DNA of 64,000 nucleotides from Pseudomonas taeanensis MS-3 (GTDB lineage: Bacteria; Pseudomonadota; Gammaproteobacteria; Pseudomonadales; Pseudomonadaceae). The stretch covers positions 27,941 to 91,940 of the forward strand of contig NZ_AWSQ01000002.1 of the NCBI RefSeq assembly GCF_000498575.2, written 5' to 3'. Position numbers and translations under genes: made by a program. The notes beneath the pieces were generated by a model. That model worked only from the letters and a program-made list of their open reading frames with translations. It ran no database searches and was not told where the DNA came from. Positions 1 through 10,044 of this stretch are shown here, piece by piece; position 1 is the stretch's first letter; every line of letters begins with the position of its first letter.

Positions 1-21
1 TTACCGCTTGGCGACGCCCCT
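1..21 (-). tRNA. tRNA-Gln, 5' end only (cut by window edge)
   Basis: Read on the minus strand, bases 21 to 1 give the acceptor strand and D-arm start of a glutamine tRNA (AGGGGCGTCGCCAAGCGGTA). This resembles the 5' end of bacterial tRNA-Gln, which has GGGG-type acceptor stems followed by TCGCCAAG-GGTAA. The anticodon and 3' half lie outside the window, so the identity rests on the 5' end and on position: in Pseudomonas a tRNA-Gln commonly follows ispE. It is co-directional with ispE and lies about 27 bases past its stop codon. Confidence 0.75.
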
Positions 22-47
22 ACAGTGTATAACTAACTCGTGCGCAT

Positions 48-953
48 TCACTTCTTGGCCATTATTTCGAGCTTGCGATGCAACATCGAAATGTTGCGAC
101 CCTGAGCTACAAAACTCGGCAAAGTGGCCGGAAGTTGGCGGGCGACTTTATCAGCATCGTCCTTGTTTGGGAAGCTCCCAAACACACAAGCTCCAGTGCC
201 GGTTAATCTAGCCTGAACAAATTTGTTCAACAAGATCAAAGCGTTACGAACTTCTGGATAACGCTTCTGAACCACCGGCAGGCAGTCGTTATGACCGCCC
301 CCCTCAAGAAGGCTGCGAACTTTAATGGGCGGCGTATCGCGTGTCAACTCAGGGTCGGAGAAAATTTCCACTGTACTGACAAGTACTTGCGGGATTGCCA
401 CGAGGAACCAGGGTTCGCTGAGTTCGATCGGTGTGAGTTTTTCCCCGACACCTTCGGCAAAAGCGGCGCGGCCGCGCACGAAGACCGGTACATCGGCGCC
501 TAGGCTGAGGCCCAGCTCTGCCAGGCGATCCTCGGGCCAGTCGAGTTGCCAGAGGTGGTTAAGGCCGAGCAGAGTGGTTGCCGCGTCCGAGCTGCCGCCA
601 CCGATGCCGCCCCCCATGGGCAGGCGTTTGTTCAACCAGATGTCGGCGCCAAGCGGGCAATTGGCTTGCCGTTGCAATTGGCGGGCTGCGCGCACGATCA
701 GGTTGCTGTCATGCGGCACGCCGCGAATATCCGTATGCAGGTGAATTTGACCGTCAGCGCGTAGGGCAAAGGTCAGTTCGTCGCCGTAGTCGAGAAACTG
801 AAACAGAGTCTGCAGCTCGTGATAGCCATCGGCGCGGCGCCCGAGGATGTGCAGCATCAGGTTGAGCTTGGCTGGCGCCGGCAGGGTGAGAGTCTGTCCC
901 GGTTCTGCTGCGCGCTGGTCCTGCTGCGTTAAAAGTTCGTTCGGAATGCTCAT
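48..953 (-). CDS. ispE: 4-diphosphocytidyl-2-C-methyl-D-erythritol kinase
   Basis: This GHMP-family kinase phosphorylates the 2-hydroxyl of CDP-methylerythritol in the cytoplasmic MEP (non-mevalonate) isoprenoid pathway. The 301-residue protein has the N-terminal substrate motif [10 protein letters not shown] (residues 27-36) and the glycine-rich GHMP ATP loop [13 protein letters not shown] (112-124). Length is slightly above the usual 280-290 because of an N-terminal extension of about 20 residues before the conserved core. A later start inside that extension is possible. It follows lolB and the TPR lipoprotein gene on the same strand, in the conserved Pseudomonas order, and precedes tRNA-Gln. 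Confidence 0.96.
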   Translation of the reverse strand: MSIPNELLTQQDQRAAEPGQTLTLPAPAKLNLMLHILGRRADGYHELQTLFQFLDYGDELTFALRADGQIHLHTDIRGVPHDSNLIVRAARQLQRQANCPLGADIWLNKRLPMGGGIGGGSSDAATTLLGLNHLWQLDWPEDRLAELGLSLGADVPVFVRGRAAFAEGVGEKLTPIELSEPWFLVAIPQVLVSTVEIFSDPELTRDTPPIKVRSLLEGGGHNDCLPVVQKRYPEVRNALILLNKFVQARLTGTGACVFGSFPNKDDADKVARQLPATLPSFVAQGRNISMLHRKLEIMAKK

Positions 954-1047
954 CTACCGTTCGTAAACTCCGCGTCCTTGCCGGTGATTGGCTTGCCTGG
1001 TTCTAGCTCAGGAGTGCCGCAGCCGGCTCTCAGGTATTGCGGGGGCA

Positions 1048-1665
1048 TCACTGGCCAAGCTGGCGTGGCTGCCAGTCCTTGATCACCAGGGTGACTTGCA
1101 GGTCGTGGCCGTTGAGCTTGAGGCGTTCGGGCAGCCAGAAGCCGTTCTGTTCGGCGTAGCTCAGGTAGTCGACTTCCCAGCCGTCCTGGCGCAGCTGTGC
1201 CAGGCGACTATCGCCATCCAGGGTCAGGCGGCTCTTGCTGTTGGGTGCGGGTAGGCCGCGAATCCACCAGAGCAGGTGCGAGACCGGCAGGTTGAGCCCC
1301 AGCTGTTGTTGCAGCAGGGCTTCGGGGGAGGCGGCCTTATAGCGACCCTGGTTTGCCACTTCCAGCAGAATGGCCCCTGGGCGGCCGGTCAGGCGTGCGG
1401 CGCCGCGGCCGAGGGGGCCGGACAGGCGAATGTCGTAATAGTCCTGACGCTGAAGCCAGAACAGGGTGCCGCTGCCTGAGTCTTTCGGCGCGCGAATGCC
1501 GACCTTGCCGCTAATCTGCCAAGCATCGAGGCTGCCGACCTGTTGTTTGTGTGCTTGCCAGCGGGCTGGGTCGCCCTGGCCTTCAAGCGCTTCGCGGGAG
1601 GTCAGGCTGGAGCAGCCGGCGAGCAATACGATCAAGCTGAAAGCGATAAGCGGGCGCACAAGCAT
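1048..1665 (-). CDS. lolB: outer-membrane lipoprotein LolB
   Basis: LolB is the outer-membrane receptor that takes lipoproteins from the periplasmic carrier LolA and inserts them into the inner leaflet of the outer membrane. The protein is 205 residues. It begins with a lipoprotein signal peptide and lipobox (VLLAGC, lipidated Cys18), followed by the LolB core with the '[10 protein letters not shown]' strand near residue 45. The start at 1665 was chosen over a longer in-frame ORF because it places the signal peptide at the N-terminus and overlaps the upstream TPR gene stop as TGATG, implying translational coupling. It sits between the TPR lipoprotein gene and ispE. Confidence 0.95.
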   Translation of the reverse strand: MLVRPLIAFSLIVLLAGCSSLTSREALEGQGDPARWQAHKQQVGSLDAWQISGKVGIRAPKDSGSGTLFWLQRQDYYDIRLSGPLGRGAARLTGRPGAILLEVANQGRYKAASPEALLQQQLGLNLPVSHLLWWIRGLPAPNSKSRLTLDGDSRLAQLRQDGWEVDYLSYAEQNGFWLPERLKLNGHDLQVTLVIKDWQPRQLGQ

Positions 1666-3395
1666 CAAGGCGTCTCTGATCCGGTCAGGCGCAGCAGAGT
1701 GCTGCGCAAAATGGGGCTGTCGGGTTGTTCTTTGAGCGCGCTGGCCCAGACTTTCCGGGCTTCTCGCTGTTTGCCTCGGGCCCACAGCACTTCGCCGAGG
1801 TGAGCAGCGACTTCATGGTCGGGGAAGCGTGCCAGTGCCTCGCGCAGCAGGCGTTCGGCTTCTTCCAGGTTGCCCTGGCGATAGTTGACCCAGCCGAGGC
1901 TGTCGAGCGTCGCCGGGTCGTCCGGGTTGAGTTGCAGGGCTAGCTCGATCAAGGCTTGCGCTTCACTGTAGCGAGTAGTGCGGTCGGCCAGAGTGTAGCC
2001 GAGTGCATTGAGCGCCATGGTGTTGTCCGGCTCGCGCTCGAGAATAAAGCGCAGGTCCTGCTCCAGCTGTTCCAGATCGTCGCGTTTCTCTGCGAGCATG
2101 GCGCGGGTGTAGAGCAGGTTGAGATCGTCAGGGAATTGCTCCAGTGCTTGCTGGATCAAGAGCCAGGCGCGCTCTTCTTGTTGCAGCTTGGCCAGTGCCT
2201 CTGCTTCGATCAGGTAGAGCTGGATGGCATAGTCGGGTTGGTTTTCCCGGGCGCTGGCCAGGCGCGCGCTGGCTTCGTCGAGTCGTTGGCTATTGAGCAG
2301 CAAGTCAGTCTGGCGCGCCTGTGCGGGGAGAAAGTCATTGCCTGGGCCGACCAGCTGGTATTCGATCAGCGCGCTTTCCGGTTGCTTCAATGCCTCATAC
2401 GCGCGAGCCAGGTTGTAGTGCGCCGCATCGACATGGCTGCCACGTTCGACCAGTTCTTCCAGGTAGACGATCGCTTCGCGCCAGGCCTCGGCTTCGAGGC
2501 AGACCAGGGCGAGGGAGAAGCGCAGGTCGTCGTCTTCGGGGAACTGTTGCACCAGCGAGGCGAACTCGCCCTTGGCATCGTCCAGGCGGTCTTGTTCGAC
2601 CAGCAGGCGTGCATAGGTCAGGCGTAAACGTTTGTCATCCGGGTGTTGGCGAATGCCTTTCTCCAGCAACGGCAAGGCTTTGTCGCCACGCTTCAGGCTT
2701 TGCAGCAGGCGCGCGTGCAGCAACAGTGGTGCCGCTTCGCGAGTGTCGGCAGGTTGCGCTTCGAGCAGCTCGAGGGCTTCCTCCGGACGGTCATCCTGCT
2801 GCAGGAGTACGGCCTTGCCGAACAGCAGTTGGCCGTTGCTCGGATGCTTCTCCAGCAACCGGTCGAAGCTTTGCAGTAGGCCGGCACGAGTATCCGGATC
2901 GGTTTCCGCGGCAGACAGGGCAAGGAAGTCGAAATGGGTGTCGCCCCGGCGTTGCAGGACTGTTTCCATGTAAGTCATGGATTCGTCGTAGCGGCCGGCC
3001 CGCGCCAGTTGCACCGCGGCGGCGCGCTGGGCGTCGATGCTGTCGGGGGCATTGGCAGCCCAGATCAGCGCGGTATCCAGCGCCGCCTGGTCGGCACCGA
3101 GGTACTCGGCAATCCGAAAGCCGCGTTCGGCGACGCCAGCATCCTGGGTCGCGTTGGCCTGCTGTACATAGTTGCCGAGGGCGATGTCGAAGCGGTTGCG
3201 CTGCCCTGCCAACTCTGCAGTAAGCAGCGCCAGCAAGGTTTCCTGGCTGAACGAGCTATAGACCTTCGGCTGCGCTGTTTGCGCCGAAGAGGCTGCTTCT
3301 TCGACCGGCGGTGTGCCATCCGGTGTGGAAGCTGTGAAAGTCTGACAGCCGCTTAGCAACGCCAGGGCGGTCAGCAACGCGAAGGATCTATTCAT
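1665..3395 (-). CDS. tetratricopeptide-repeat lipoprotein
   Basis: A 576-residue secreted TPR protein with a lipoprotein signal (LALLSGC, Cys17) and then a solenoid of degenerate 34-residue TPR units along most of its length; the clearest, near '[19 protein letters not shown]', are in the C-terminal third. It corresponds to the conserved Pseudomonas gene between hemA and lolB (PA4667 type). Its role is not established. TPR lipoproteins usually scaffold envelope complexes, and the translational coupling to lolB fits an envelope role, but this is inference. It is divergent from hemA, with a 186-bp spacer. Confidence 0.85.
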   Translation of the reverse strand: MNRSFALLTALALLSGCQTFTASTPDGTPPVEEAASSAQTAQPKVYSSFSQETLLALLTAELAGQRNRFDIALGNYVQQANATQDAGVAERGFRIAEYLGADQAALDTALIWAANAPDSIDAQRAAAVQLARAGRYDESMTYMETVLQRRGDTHFDFLALSAAETDPDTRAGLLQSFDRLLEKHPSNGQLLFGKAVLLQQDDRPEEALELLEAQPADTREAAPLLLHARLLQSLKRGDKALPLLEKGIRQHPDDKRLRLTYARLLVEQDRLDDAKGEFASLVQQFPEDDDLRFSLALVCLEAEAWREAIVYLEELVERGSHVDAAHYNLARAYEALKQPESALIEYQLVGPGNDFLPAQARQTDLLLNSQRLDEASARLASARENQPDYAIQLYLIEAEALAKLQQEERAWLLIQQALEQFPDDLNLLYTRAMLAEKRDDLEQLEQDLRFILEREPDNTMALNALGYTLADRTTRYSEAQALIELALQLNPDDPATLDSLGWVNYRQGNLEEAERLLREALARFPDHEVAAHLGEVLWARGKQREARKVWASALKEQPDSPILRSTLLRLTGSETP

Positions 3396-3581
3396 AGAGA
3401 AAAAGACGACTAACCTGCGGTCGGGGCATCATGACACAAGCCGTTGGGCAAGCCCATGGGGCAAGGCGCGATAGCTGATTGGAGGGGGCGCTCGACAAGT
3501 AGGACAATATTCGGCGGTGGTTGTTCTCGCTCTGGCGAAGTAGGACAATTGCCCGCTTACCTTTCTTGTCAGCGACCTTGC

Positions 3582-4862
3582 ATGGCCTTTATTGCCCTCG
3601 GTATCAACCATAAGACCGCCTCGGTGGATGTCCGCGAACGTGTGGCCTTCACTCCAGAGCAGTTGGTTGAGGCTTTGCAACTGCTCTGTCAGCGTACGGC
3701 CAGTCGCGAGGCGGCGATCCTCTCGACCTGCAACCGCAGTGAGCTGTATCTGGAGCAGGACAGCCTGACCGCCGATGCCGTGCTGGCCTGGCTGGCCGAC
3801 TATCATCAGCTCAACCTCGACGACTTGCGCGCCTGTGCCTATGTGCACCAGGACGACGCGGCGGTGCGCCATATGATGCGCGTGGCCTCCGGGCTGGATT
3901 CCATGGTGCTCGGCGAGCCGCAGATTCTCGGCCAGATGAAGTCCGCCTACGCCGTGGCCCGTGAGGCCGGTACCCTGGGCCCTCTGCTGGGGCGCCTGTT
4001 CCAGGCGACCTTCAGCACGGCCAAGCAGGTGCGTACCGATACCGCCATCGGTGAGAACCCGGTGTCCGTAGCCTTTGCTGCGGTCAGTCTGGCCAAGCAG
4101 ATTTTCAGCGACTTGCACCGCAGCCAGGCGCTGTTGATCGGTGCCGGCGAGACCATCAGCCTGGTGGCCCGGCATCTGCACGATCAGGGGGTCAAGCGCA
4201 TCGTCGTGGCCAATCGAACCCTGGAGCGTGCCAGCACCCTGGCTGAGCAGTTCGGCGCCCATGCCATCTTGCTCTCGGACATTCCCCAGGAGTTGGCCAA
4301 CAGCGACATCGTCATCAGCTCCACGGCCAGCCAGCTGCCGATTCTCGGCAAGGGCGCGGTGGAGAGTGCGCTGAAGCGGCGCAAGCACAAACCGATCTTC
4401 ATGGTCGACATTGCCGTGCCGCGCGACATCGAGCCCCAGGTCGGCGAGCTGGATGACGTGTACCTGTACACCGTCGACGACCTGCACGAGGTTATCGAGG
4501 AAAACCTGAAAAGCCGCCAGGGCGCCGCCGAAGCGGCCGAGGAACTGGTGGCCGCCGGTGCCGACGACTTCATGCTGCGCCTGCGCGAACTGGCTGCGGT
4601 GGATGTGCTCAAGGCCTACCGGCAACAGGGAGAGCGCTTGCGCGATGAGGAACTGGCCAAGGCTCTGCGCCTGCTCAGCAACGGCGGCTCTGCCGAAGAG
4701 GTGCTGGCGCAATTGGCCCGCGGCCTGACCAATAAATTGCTGCACGCGCCCAGCGTGCAGCTGAAAAAACTCTCCGCCGCTGGCCGCGCCGAAGCGCTGG
4801 CCGTGGCTCAGGAACTCTTTGCCCTCGATGAGGGCGCGCCGTCCAATAAAGGTCTGCAATGA
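3582..4862 (+). CDS. hemA: glutamyl-tRNA reductase
   Basis: HemA reduces glutamyl-tRNA(Glu) with NADPH to glutamate-1-semialdehyde, the first committed step of C5-pathway tetrapyrrole synthesis. The 426-residue protein starts [13 protein letters not shown]. It has the catalytic Cys50 in STCNRSELY, the GEPQILGQ segment (111-118), a Rossmann NADPH loop (GAGE, 187-190) and a C-terminal dimerisation helix. A longer ORF opens at 3444, but homology begins at 3582, so that ATG was chosen. Its stop overlaps the prfA start by four bases (ATGA), as in many gammaproteobacteria. Ferrochelatase (hemH) lies further right in the window. Confidence 0.97.
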   Translation: MAFIALGINHKTASVDVRERVAFTPEQLVEALQLLCQRTASREAAILSTCNRSELYLEQDSLTADAVLAWLADYHQLNLDDLRACAYVHQDDAAVRHMMRVASGLDSMVLGEPQILGQMKSAYAVAREAGTLGPLLGRLFQATFSTAKQVRTDTAIGENPVSVAFAAVSLAKQIFSDLHRSQALLIGAGETISLVARHLHDQGVKRIVVANRTLERASTLAEQFGAHAILLSDIPQELANSDIVISSTASQLPILGKGAVESALKRRKHKPIFMVDIAVPRDIEPQVGELDDVYLYTVDDLHEVIEENLKSRQGAAEAAEELVAAGADDFMLRLRELAAVDVLKAYRQQGERLRDEELAKALRLLSNGGSAEEVLAQLARGLTNKLLHAPSVQLKKLSAAGRAEALAVAQELFALDEGAPSNKGLQ

Positions 4863-5941
4863 AAGCTTCGCTGATCAACAAACTCGACCTGCTGCAGGAT
4901 CGTTTCGAAGAGTTGACCGCATTGCTCGGCGATGCCGAAGTGATCGGTAATCAAACCCAGTTTCGTGCGTATTCCAAGGAGTACGCCGAAATCGAGCCGG
5001 TGAGCCAGGCGTTCCGCGAGTTCCGCAAGGTTCAGGGCGATCTGGAGGGCGCCCAGGCGTTGCTCAAGGACAGCGACCCGGATATGCGCGAAATGGCCGA
5101 AGAGGAAGTCGCCGAGGCCAAGGTGCAGTTGATCGAGCTGGAAGAGCGCTTGCAGCGCATGTTATTGCCGAAGGATCCGAAAGACAGCCACAACGTGTTC
5201 CTCGAAGTGCGCGCCGGCACTGGCGGCGACGAGGCGGCGATTTTCTCCGGCGACCTGTTTCGCATGTACTCGCGCTACGCCGAACGTCGCGGCTGGCGGG
5301 TCGAGGTGCTCTCGGCCAACGAGGGCGAGCACGGCGGCTATAAAGAAGTTATCGCCCGGGTCGAGGGCGATAACGTCTACGGCAAATTGAAATTCGAATC
5401 GGGTGCCCACCGCGTACAGCGTGTGCCGGAGACCGAGTCCCAGGGCCGCATCCACACTTCGGCCTGCACCGTGGCTGTGTTGCCGGAGCCGGACGAGCAG
5501 GTGGCGATCGAGATCAACCCGGCGGATTTACGCGTCGACACCTACCGCTCTTCCGGCGCCGGTGGTCAGCACGTCAATACCACCGACTCGGCGATCCGTA
5601 TCACCCACATTCCCACCGGTACCGTGGTCGAGTGCCAGGAAGAGCGCTCGCAGCACAAGAACCGCGCCCGGGCCATGTCATGGCTGGCGGCCAAGCTGAA
5701 TGATCAGCAGGAGGCGGCGGCGCACAAGGAGTTGTCCGACACGCGCAAGTTGCTGGTCGGTTCCGGGGATCGCTCCGAGCGTATTCGTACCTACAACTTC
5801 CCCCAGGGGCGGGTCACCGATCACCGCATCAACCTGACCCTGTATTCGCTGGCCGAAGTGATGGCCGGTGGCGTGGACGCGGTGATCGAGCCGCTGCTGG
5901 TCGAGTATCAGGCCGACCTGCTGGCCGCCTTGGGCGACTGA
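4859..5941 (+). CDS. prfA: peptide chain release factor 1
   Basis: RF1 recognises UAA and UAG in the ribosomal A site and triggers peptidyl-tRNA hydrolysis. The length of 360 residues is typical. The universal GGQ motif lies at residues 235-237 ([10 protein letters not shown]), and the stop-codon reading tripeptide (PxT) appears as PET at 190-192, where E. coli has PAT. The Gln of GGQ is the substrate of PrmC, encoded 130 bp downstream. The start overlaps the hemA stop (ATGA), indicating coupled translation. Confidence 0.97.
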   Translation: MKASLINKLDLLQDRFEELTALLGDAEVIGNQTQFRAYSKEYAEIEPVSQAFREFRKVQGDLEGAQALLKDSDPDMREMAEEEVAEAKVQLIELEERLQRMLLPKDPKDSHNVFLEVRAGTGGDEAAIFSGDLFRMYSRYAERRGWRVEVLSANEGEHGGYKEVIARVEGDNVYGKLKFESGAHRVQRVPETESQGRIHTSACTVAVLPEPDEQVAIEINPADLRVDTYRSSGAGGQHVNTTDSAIRITHIPTGTVVECQEERSQHKNRARAMSWLAAKLNDQQEAAAHKELSDTRKLLVGSGDRSERIRTYNFPQGRVTDHRINLTLYSLAEVMAGGVDAVIEPLLVEYQADLLAALGD

Positions 5942-6020
5942 TGTCGTGCATGGTGCGAGCCCGATTCAGCCGGGTAGCGGATAGCCTGCGGGCTGGCGCC
6001 TACATGATTTCGCTGTACCG

Positions 6021-6046
6021 TTGGAGCCAGCTTGCTGGCGATCACC
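6021..6046. repeat. REP-like palindrome
   Basis: TTGGAGCCAGCTTGCTGGCG followed by ATCACC resembles the short extragenic palindromes (GGAGC-stem-GCGAT type) common in Pseudomonas genomes. The stem is GCCAGC/GCTGGC. It lies in the 130-bp prfA-prmC spacer, just ahead of the prmC ribosome-binding region. It is a single copy here, so the family assignment rests on resemblance only. Confidence 0.5.
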
Positions 6047-6071
6047 TTGTTATCGGCAAAACGGAACCAGC

Positions 6072-6905
6072 ATGCCCAGCATCCATGACCTGCTAAACCG
6101 CGCCGAACTGCCCGACTCGCCAACGCCTCGGCTGGACGTCGAGTTACTCCTCGCCGCGGCGCTGGGCAAGTCGCGCAGTTACCTGCACACCTGGCCGGAG
6201 CGTGAGGTCGGTGCCGAGCAGGCCGTGCGCTTTGCCGCCGATCTTACCCGTCGCCAGTCTGGTGAGCCGGTGGCCTATATTCTCGGTCAACAAGGCTTCT
6301 GGAATCTGGAGCTGGACGTGGCGCCGCATACCCTGATTCCCCGCCCGGACACCGAACTGCTGGTGGAGGCTGCGCTGGGGCTGCTGCCGACCACGTCTGC
6401 GGAGCTGCTCGACCTCGGCACCGGCACCGGTGCCATCGCCCTGGCACTGGCGGCCGAACGGCCGGCCTGGCACTTGACCGGCGTGGATCGGGTGGCGGAT
6501 GCGGTGGCCCTGGCCGAGCGCAATCGGCTGCGCCTGCAGTTGAACAATGCAGCCTTCTGCCAGAGCCACTGGTTCAGTGCGTTGGCCGGCCGACGTTACC
6601 GGCTGATCGTCAGCAACCCACCCTATATTGCCGCGGATGATCGTCATCTGACCCAGGGCGATGTGCGCTTCGAGCCGGGTAGCGCGCTGGTGGCCGGGGT
6701 GGATGGTCTGGACGATATTCGGCAGATCATCGAACAGGCGCCGGGCTATCTTGAATCCGGTGGCTGGTTATTGCTCGAGCACGGCTTCGAGCAGGCCGCG
6801 GCGGTGCGTGAGTTGCTTGGCCTGCGCGGCTTTACCGCGGTGGCGAGCCGACGTGACCTGGGTGGCCATGAACGTATCAGTCTGGGGTGTTTTAATCATG
6901 AATGA
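6072..6905 (+). CDS. prmC: release factor glutamine methyltransferase PrmC
   Basis: This SAM-dependent enzyme methylates the Gln of the GGQ motif of RF1 and RF2, raising termination efficiency. The 277-residue protein has an N-terminal helical bundle (1-75), the SAM-binding loop LDLGTGTGAIAL (113-124), and the catalytic amide-binding NPPY motif (182-185). The internal ATG at 6072 was preferred to the ORF opening at 6021 because it matches the family N-terminus (MPSIHDLLNRA) and avoids coding through the upstream palindrome. It follows its substrate gene prfA and overlaps the moeB start. Confidence 0.95.
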   Translation: MPSIHDLLNRAELPDSPTPRLDVELLLAAALGKSRSYLHTWPEREVGAEQAVRFAADLTRRQSGEPVAYILGQQGFWNLELDVAPHTLIPRPDTELLVEAALGLLPTTSAELLDLGTGTGAIALALAAERPAWHLTGVDRVADAVALAERNRLRLQLNNAAFCQSHWFSALAGRRYRLIVSNPPYIAADDRHLTQGDVRFEPGSALVAGVDGLDDIRQIIEQAPGYLESGGWLLLEHGFEQAAAVRELLGLRGFTAVASRRDLGGHERISLGCFNHE

Positions 6906-7668
6906 ACAGACCATGCTGAGTGATGACGAACTGCTGCGTTACAGCCGGCAGATTCTCGTCCAGCAGATCGATGTCGAGGGCCAGTTACGCCTCAAGCAGA
7001 GCCGTGCGCTGATCATCGGCCTCGGTGGATTGGGCTCGCCGGTGGCACTGTATCTGGCGGCCGCCGGGGTCGGCGAATTGCATCTGGCGGATTTCGACAC
7101 GGTGGATCTGACCAACCTGCAGCGGCAGATCGCCCACGACACGCAGAGCATTGGCCAGAGCAAGGTCGACTCGGCGATGGCGCGTCTTGCGGCGATCAAC
7201 CCGCAGATCCACTTGCGTGCGCACCGCAGTGCCCTGGATGCCGATTCGCTGGCGGCTGCGGTGGCCGCGGTGGATCTGGTGCTGGATTGCTCGGACAACT
7301 TCGCCACCCGCGAAGCGGTGAACGCCGCCTGCGTCGCCGAGGGCAAGCCCTTGGTCAGCGGCGCGGCGATTCGTCTGGAAGGGCAGCTCTCGGTATTCGA
7401 CCCACGGCGTGCAGACAGCCCCTGTTACCACTGCTTGTATGGTCACGGCAGCGAAGCCGAGTTGACCTGCAGCGAGGCCGGCGTGGTCGGACCGCTGGTC
7501 GGTCTGGTCGGCAGTCTGCAAGCGCTGGAAGCCTTGAAGCTGCTGGCGGGCTTCGGCGAGCCGCTGGTCGGGCGCTTGCTGTTGGTCGATGCACTCGGCT
7601 CGCGCTTTCGCGAGTTGCGGGTCAAGCGCGATCCGGCGTGCAGCGTCTGTGGCAGTGCGCATGGCTAA
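6898..7668 (+). CDS. moeB: MoeB/ThiF-family adenylyltransferase
   Basis: A 256-residue E1-like enzyme that adenylates the C-terminal Gly-Gly of MoaD (molybdopterin synthase small subunit) for sulfur loading. The ATP-binding loop GLGGLGS is at 41-47. The zinc-binding CxxC pairs CYHC and CSVC are present in the C-terminal half. ThiF is a close paralogue, so MoaD versus ThiS as partner cannot be settled from sequence alone. The position after prmC and before murI is the standard Pseudomonas moeB location. Start 6898 overlaps the prmC end by 8 bases. Confidence 0.9.
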   Translation: MNEQTMLSDDELLRYSRQILVQQIDVEGQLRLKQSRALIIGLGGLGSPVALYLAAAGVGELHLADFDTVDLTNLQRQIAHDTQSIGQSKVDSAMARLAAINPQIHLRAHRSALDADSLAAAVAAVDLVLDCSDNFATREAVNAACVAEGKPLVSGAAIRLEGQLSVFDPRRADSPCYHCLYGHGSEAELTCSEAGVVGPLVGLVGSLQALEALKLLAGFGEPLVGRLLLVDALGSRFRELRVKRDPACSVCGSAHG

Positions 7669-8449
7669 TAATGCGCCGGTTGGCGTGTTCGACTCGGGCG
7701 TCGGCGGCCTCTCGGTCCTGGGTGAAATCCGCAGCTTGCTGCCGCATGAGTCGCTGCTGTACGTGGCTGACAGCGGCCACGTGCCCTATGGCGAGAAGAG
7801 CCCTGAATTCATCCGTGAGCGCTGTCGGCTGATTGCCGAGTTCCTGCTCGCGCGCGGCGCCAAGGCACTGGTGCTGGCGTGCAATACCGCCACGGTGGCC
7901 GGAGTGGCCGAGTTGCGTGAGTTGTATCCGGCGTTGCCGATTATCGGCATGGAGCCGGCGGTCAAGCCGGCGGCGGCGGCGACCCGTTCCGGGGTGGTCG
8001 GCGTGCTGGCCACCACCGGCACCTTGAAGAGTGCCAAATTCGCCGCGCTGCTCGACCGTTTCGCCAGCGACGTGCGGGTAATCACTCAACCCTGTCCCGG
8101 GCTGGTCGAGCAAATCGAAGCCGGCGAGCTGAACAGCAGTGCCACCCGCACCCTGTTACAGGGGTTGGTCACGCCACTGTTGGCTGAGGGCTGCGATACC
8201 CTGATTCTCGGCTGCACCCATTACCCGTTCATCAGGCCGCTGCTGCGCGAGCTGGTGCCCGAGTCGGTGAGCCTGATCGACACCGGCGCGGCAGTGGCGC
8301 GGCAACTGCAGCGGCGCTTGTCCGAGCACGGGCTGTTGGCCTCTGGGGCGGTACAGTCCGGTCGTTTCTGGTCCAGCGGTGAGCCGCTGCGGATGCAGGC
8401 CGTGTTGCCGCTATTGTGGGGTGAGGTGGCGCGGGTCGATCGGCTTTGA
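7661..8449 (+). CDS. murI: glutamate racemase
   Basis: MurI interconverts L- and D-glutamate, supplying D-Glu for peptidoglycan. The 262-residue protein has the N-terminal [14 protein letters not shown] signature (7-20) and the two catalytic cysteines, Cys74 in ACNTATV and Cys185 in GCTHYPF. The start at 7661 overlaps the last codons of moeB by 8 bases and matches the family N-terminus; the ORF extends upstream without homology. It is followed by pagL after a 116-bp gap. Confidence 0.96.
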   Translation: MANNAPVGVFDSGVGGLSVLGEIRSLLPHESLLYVADSGHVPYGEKSPEFIRERCRLIAEFLLARGAKALVLACNTATVAGVAELRELYPALPIIGMEPAVKPAAAATRSGVVGVLATTGTLKSAKFAALLDRFASDVRVITQPCPGLVEQIEAGELNSSATRTLLQGLVTPLLAEGCDTLILGCTHYPFIRPLLRELVPESVSLIDTGAAVARQLQRRLSEHGLLASGAVQSGRFWSSGEPLRMQAVLPLLWGEVARVDRL

Positions 8450-8565
8450 CCGCGACTATTGCGCAGTGTTACCGACCATTCGACTTCCATTAACAGTAAA
8501 TATTTCTATACTCCCAGACAGCCCGAAGCGGTTTTATCGTGATCTTCTGGAAAAAGGATAATTAC

Positions 8566-9075
8566 ATGAAGAAGTTGTTTGCCGTTGCTGCGCTGGCAGC
8601 CTTGTCCATGGGGACGGCAGCTCAGGCCGCAGATGTGACCTTCGCCATTGGTCAGTCCGGTGATTCGACCATGGTCTATCGCGTGGGAACCCAATTCGAT
8701 TTCAGCAGCCGTTGGTGGCAGAGCGATGTCGGCCATCTGAGCGGTTACTGGGATGCCGGCTACACCTTCTGGGAAGGTGACAAAACGTCGAGTAACCACA
8801 GCCTGTCCTTCGCCCCTGTGTTCGTCTACGAGTTCGCCGGTGACACGATCAGGCCTTATATAGAAGCGGGCATAGGTGTGGCGGCATTTGCCCATACCGA
8901 GCTGGAAGACAATGACCTGGGTTCTTCTTTCCAGTTTGAAGATCGCCTCGGTCTAGGCGTGCGTTTTGCCGAGCAGGAAATCGGTGTGCGCGCGCTGCAC
9001 TACTCCAATGCCGGCTTGAAGCAACCAAACGATGGTGTCGAGGCCTATACCCTGCATTACCGCTTGAGCTTCTAA
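8566..9075 (+). CDS. pagL: lipid A 3-O-deacylase PagL
   Basis: This outer-membrane beta-barrel hydrolase removes the 3-position acyl chain from lipid A, altering endotoxin recognition. The 169-residue precursor has a Sec signal ending AQA-AD (about residue 22), then amphipathic strands and a terminal Phe typical of Bam-inserted barrels. The PagL catalytic triad spacing is exact: His145 and Ser147 in HYSNAG and Glu159, 14 residues after the His, as in P. aeruginosa PagL (His126/Ser128/Glu140, mature numbering). Start 8566 was preferred over the ORF opening at 8539 because it gives a normal signal peptide and an AAAAGG-type ribosome-binding site. It is followed by a strong terminator. Confidence 0.92.
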   Translation: MKKLFAVAALAALSMGTAAQAADVTFAIGQSGDSTMVYRVGTQFDFSSRWWQSDVGHLSGYWDAGYTFWEGDKTSSNHSLSFAPVFVYEFAGDTIRPYIEAGIGVAAFAHTELEDNDLGSSFQFEDRLGLGVRFAEQEIGVRALHYSNAGLKQPNDGVEAYTLHYRLSF

Positions 9076-9113
9076 GCACTCGCGCGTCACGTCGCGGTGG
9101 TGTGCAGAGAAAG

Positions 9114-9141
9114 AAAAACCGGGTCGCGGCCCGGTTTTTTT
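9114..9141 (+). terminator. rho-independent terminator after pagL
   Basis: Stem CCGGG (9119-9123) pairs with CCCGG (9130-9134) around a 6-base loop, followed by seven Ts. The flanking A-tract extends the pairing and may make it work in both directions, since the next gene (YkgJ family) converges from the right. Confidence 0.85.
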
Positions 9142-9161
9142 CTGCCCGCAATAAAGCCTGA

Positions 9162-9479
9162 TCAGCGATAGATACTGGTCATGCCGCGGCGTTCGTCCTG
9201 GCATTCGACAGAGCCCATCTCGAATTCGCGGCAGATCAACGGGCGCAGCTCGTAAATGCTGCAGCGCATGCTGTCGCGATCGAGCGCCGCGCACCAGCCG
9301 TCGTCCAGGCGTTGCATCACTTCGCCGCCCCAGTCGTCGGTGGCGATGAAGCGCGGCGGTACGCCGGTATCGGTGATCAACATGACTTCCAGCTGGCAGC
9401 AGCAGGCCGCGCAGTTGGAGCAGCTCACGGCGTTTTCGCTGGGCAGTTGGGTGTGGCTGATGTGTTGGCTGTCGGTCAT
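9162..9479 (-). CDS. YkgJ-family Cys-cluster protein
   Basis: A 105-residue protein with the zinc/iron-chelating cysteine cluster of the YkgJ (CxxCxxCC) family. Cys residues occur at the N-terminus (CSNCAACCC), in 'DGWCAAL', 'MRCSIYELRPLICREF' and near the C-terminus. The ICREFxxG signature is the family hallmark. The molecular function is unknown; a metal-binding role is inferred. The internal start at 9479 is chosen because homology starts at MTDSQ and the longer ORF is low-complexity. It converges on pagL and lies 37 bp downstream of the DUF2878 gene, so it could be the tail of the photolyase operon. Confidence 0.85.
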   Translation of the reverse strand: MTDSQHISHTQLPSENAVSCSNCAACCCQLEVMLITDTGVPPRFIATDDWGGEVMQRLDDGWCAALDRDSMRCSIYELRPLICREFEMGSVECQDERRGMTSIYR

Positions 9480-9516
9480 ATCGCGCAGTGTACGCCAGGC
9501 GCGCCTCGGCGCGAGA

Positions 9517-10044
9517 TCAAGACGACCGACGTGTACGCAGGCGTTGTTCGTGTTGCGCGCGGTAGAGTTTGGCGAAACCATGCAGCAGGGGCATGACCAG
9601 GGCCCAGATGGCTGACAGTAACGCCAGGGTCGGCCAGGTGCTGTGGGGCAGGCCGATGCCGGCCAGTTGTGCACCGCCGTAGTAGGACAAGGGCCCGCCG
9701 ATGGCGCCGAGCAGGCTGGCGCGCCACCAGGGTTGCGCGGTCCAGGCCAGGCAGTGGTTGAGGGTGGTGCCCAGAAGCAGCCAGAGCAGGGCCAGCCACA
9801 ATGGAATCACGGTGCGAGGCTCGCCGAAATCGAATACGCCGAGATTGAGCAGGAAACTGTCCAGCGCGCTGCCGGCGAGAAACACGCTGAACAGCAACTT
9901 GCCTTCGGCCGCCCAGCTGCTGGTCCACAGCAGATGCACCGCCACTACTCCGCCGACGATCAGCAGCCAGGGACTGTCGCCGCCGAGCACCGCGGCGAGC
10001 CAGCCGAGCTGAAACAGCAGGGCGTTGGCAATCAGTTTAGGCAT
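9517..10044 (-). CDS. DUF2878 membrane protein
   Basis: A 175-residue integral membrane protein of the DUF2878 family with about five to six hydrophobic helices; for example, residues 5-35 are almost entirely apolar. The biochemical role is unknown. Its start overlaps the end of the cfa-like gene by 8 bases, making it the last tightly coupled gene of the photolyase-methyltransferase operon. Recurrent association of DUF2878 with cyclopropane-synthase-like and DUF1365 genes suggests a membrane-lipid function. That is inference. Confidence 0.85.
   Translation of the reverse strand: MPKLIANALLFQLGWLAAVLGGDSPWLLIVGGVVAVHLLWTSSWAAEGKLLFSVFLAGSALDSFLLNLGVFDFGEPRTVIPLWLALLWLLLGTTLNHCLAWTAQPWWRASLLGAIGGPLSYYGGAQLAGIGLPHSTWPTLALLSAIWALVMPLLHGFAKLYRAQHEQRLRTRRSS

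Noticed and set aside
3429..4859. 476-residue open frame on the minus strand
   Set aside because: It is the antisense of hemA. GC-rich codon bias opens the frame; it has no homology, while hemA has all its motifs.
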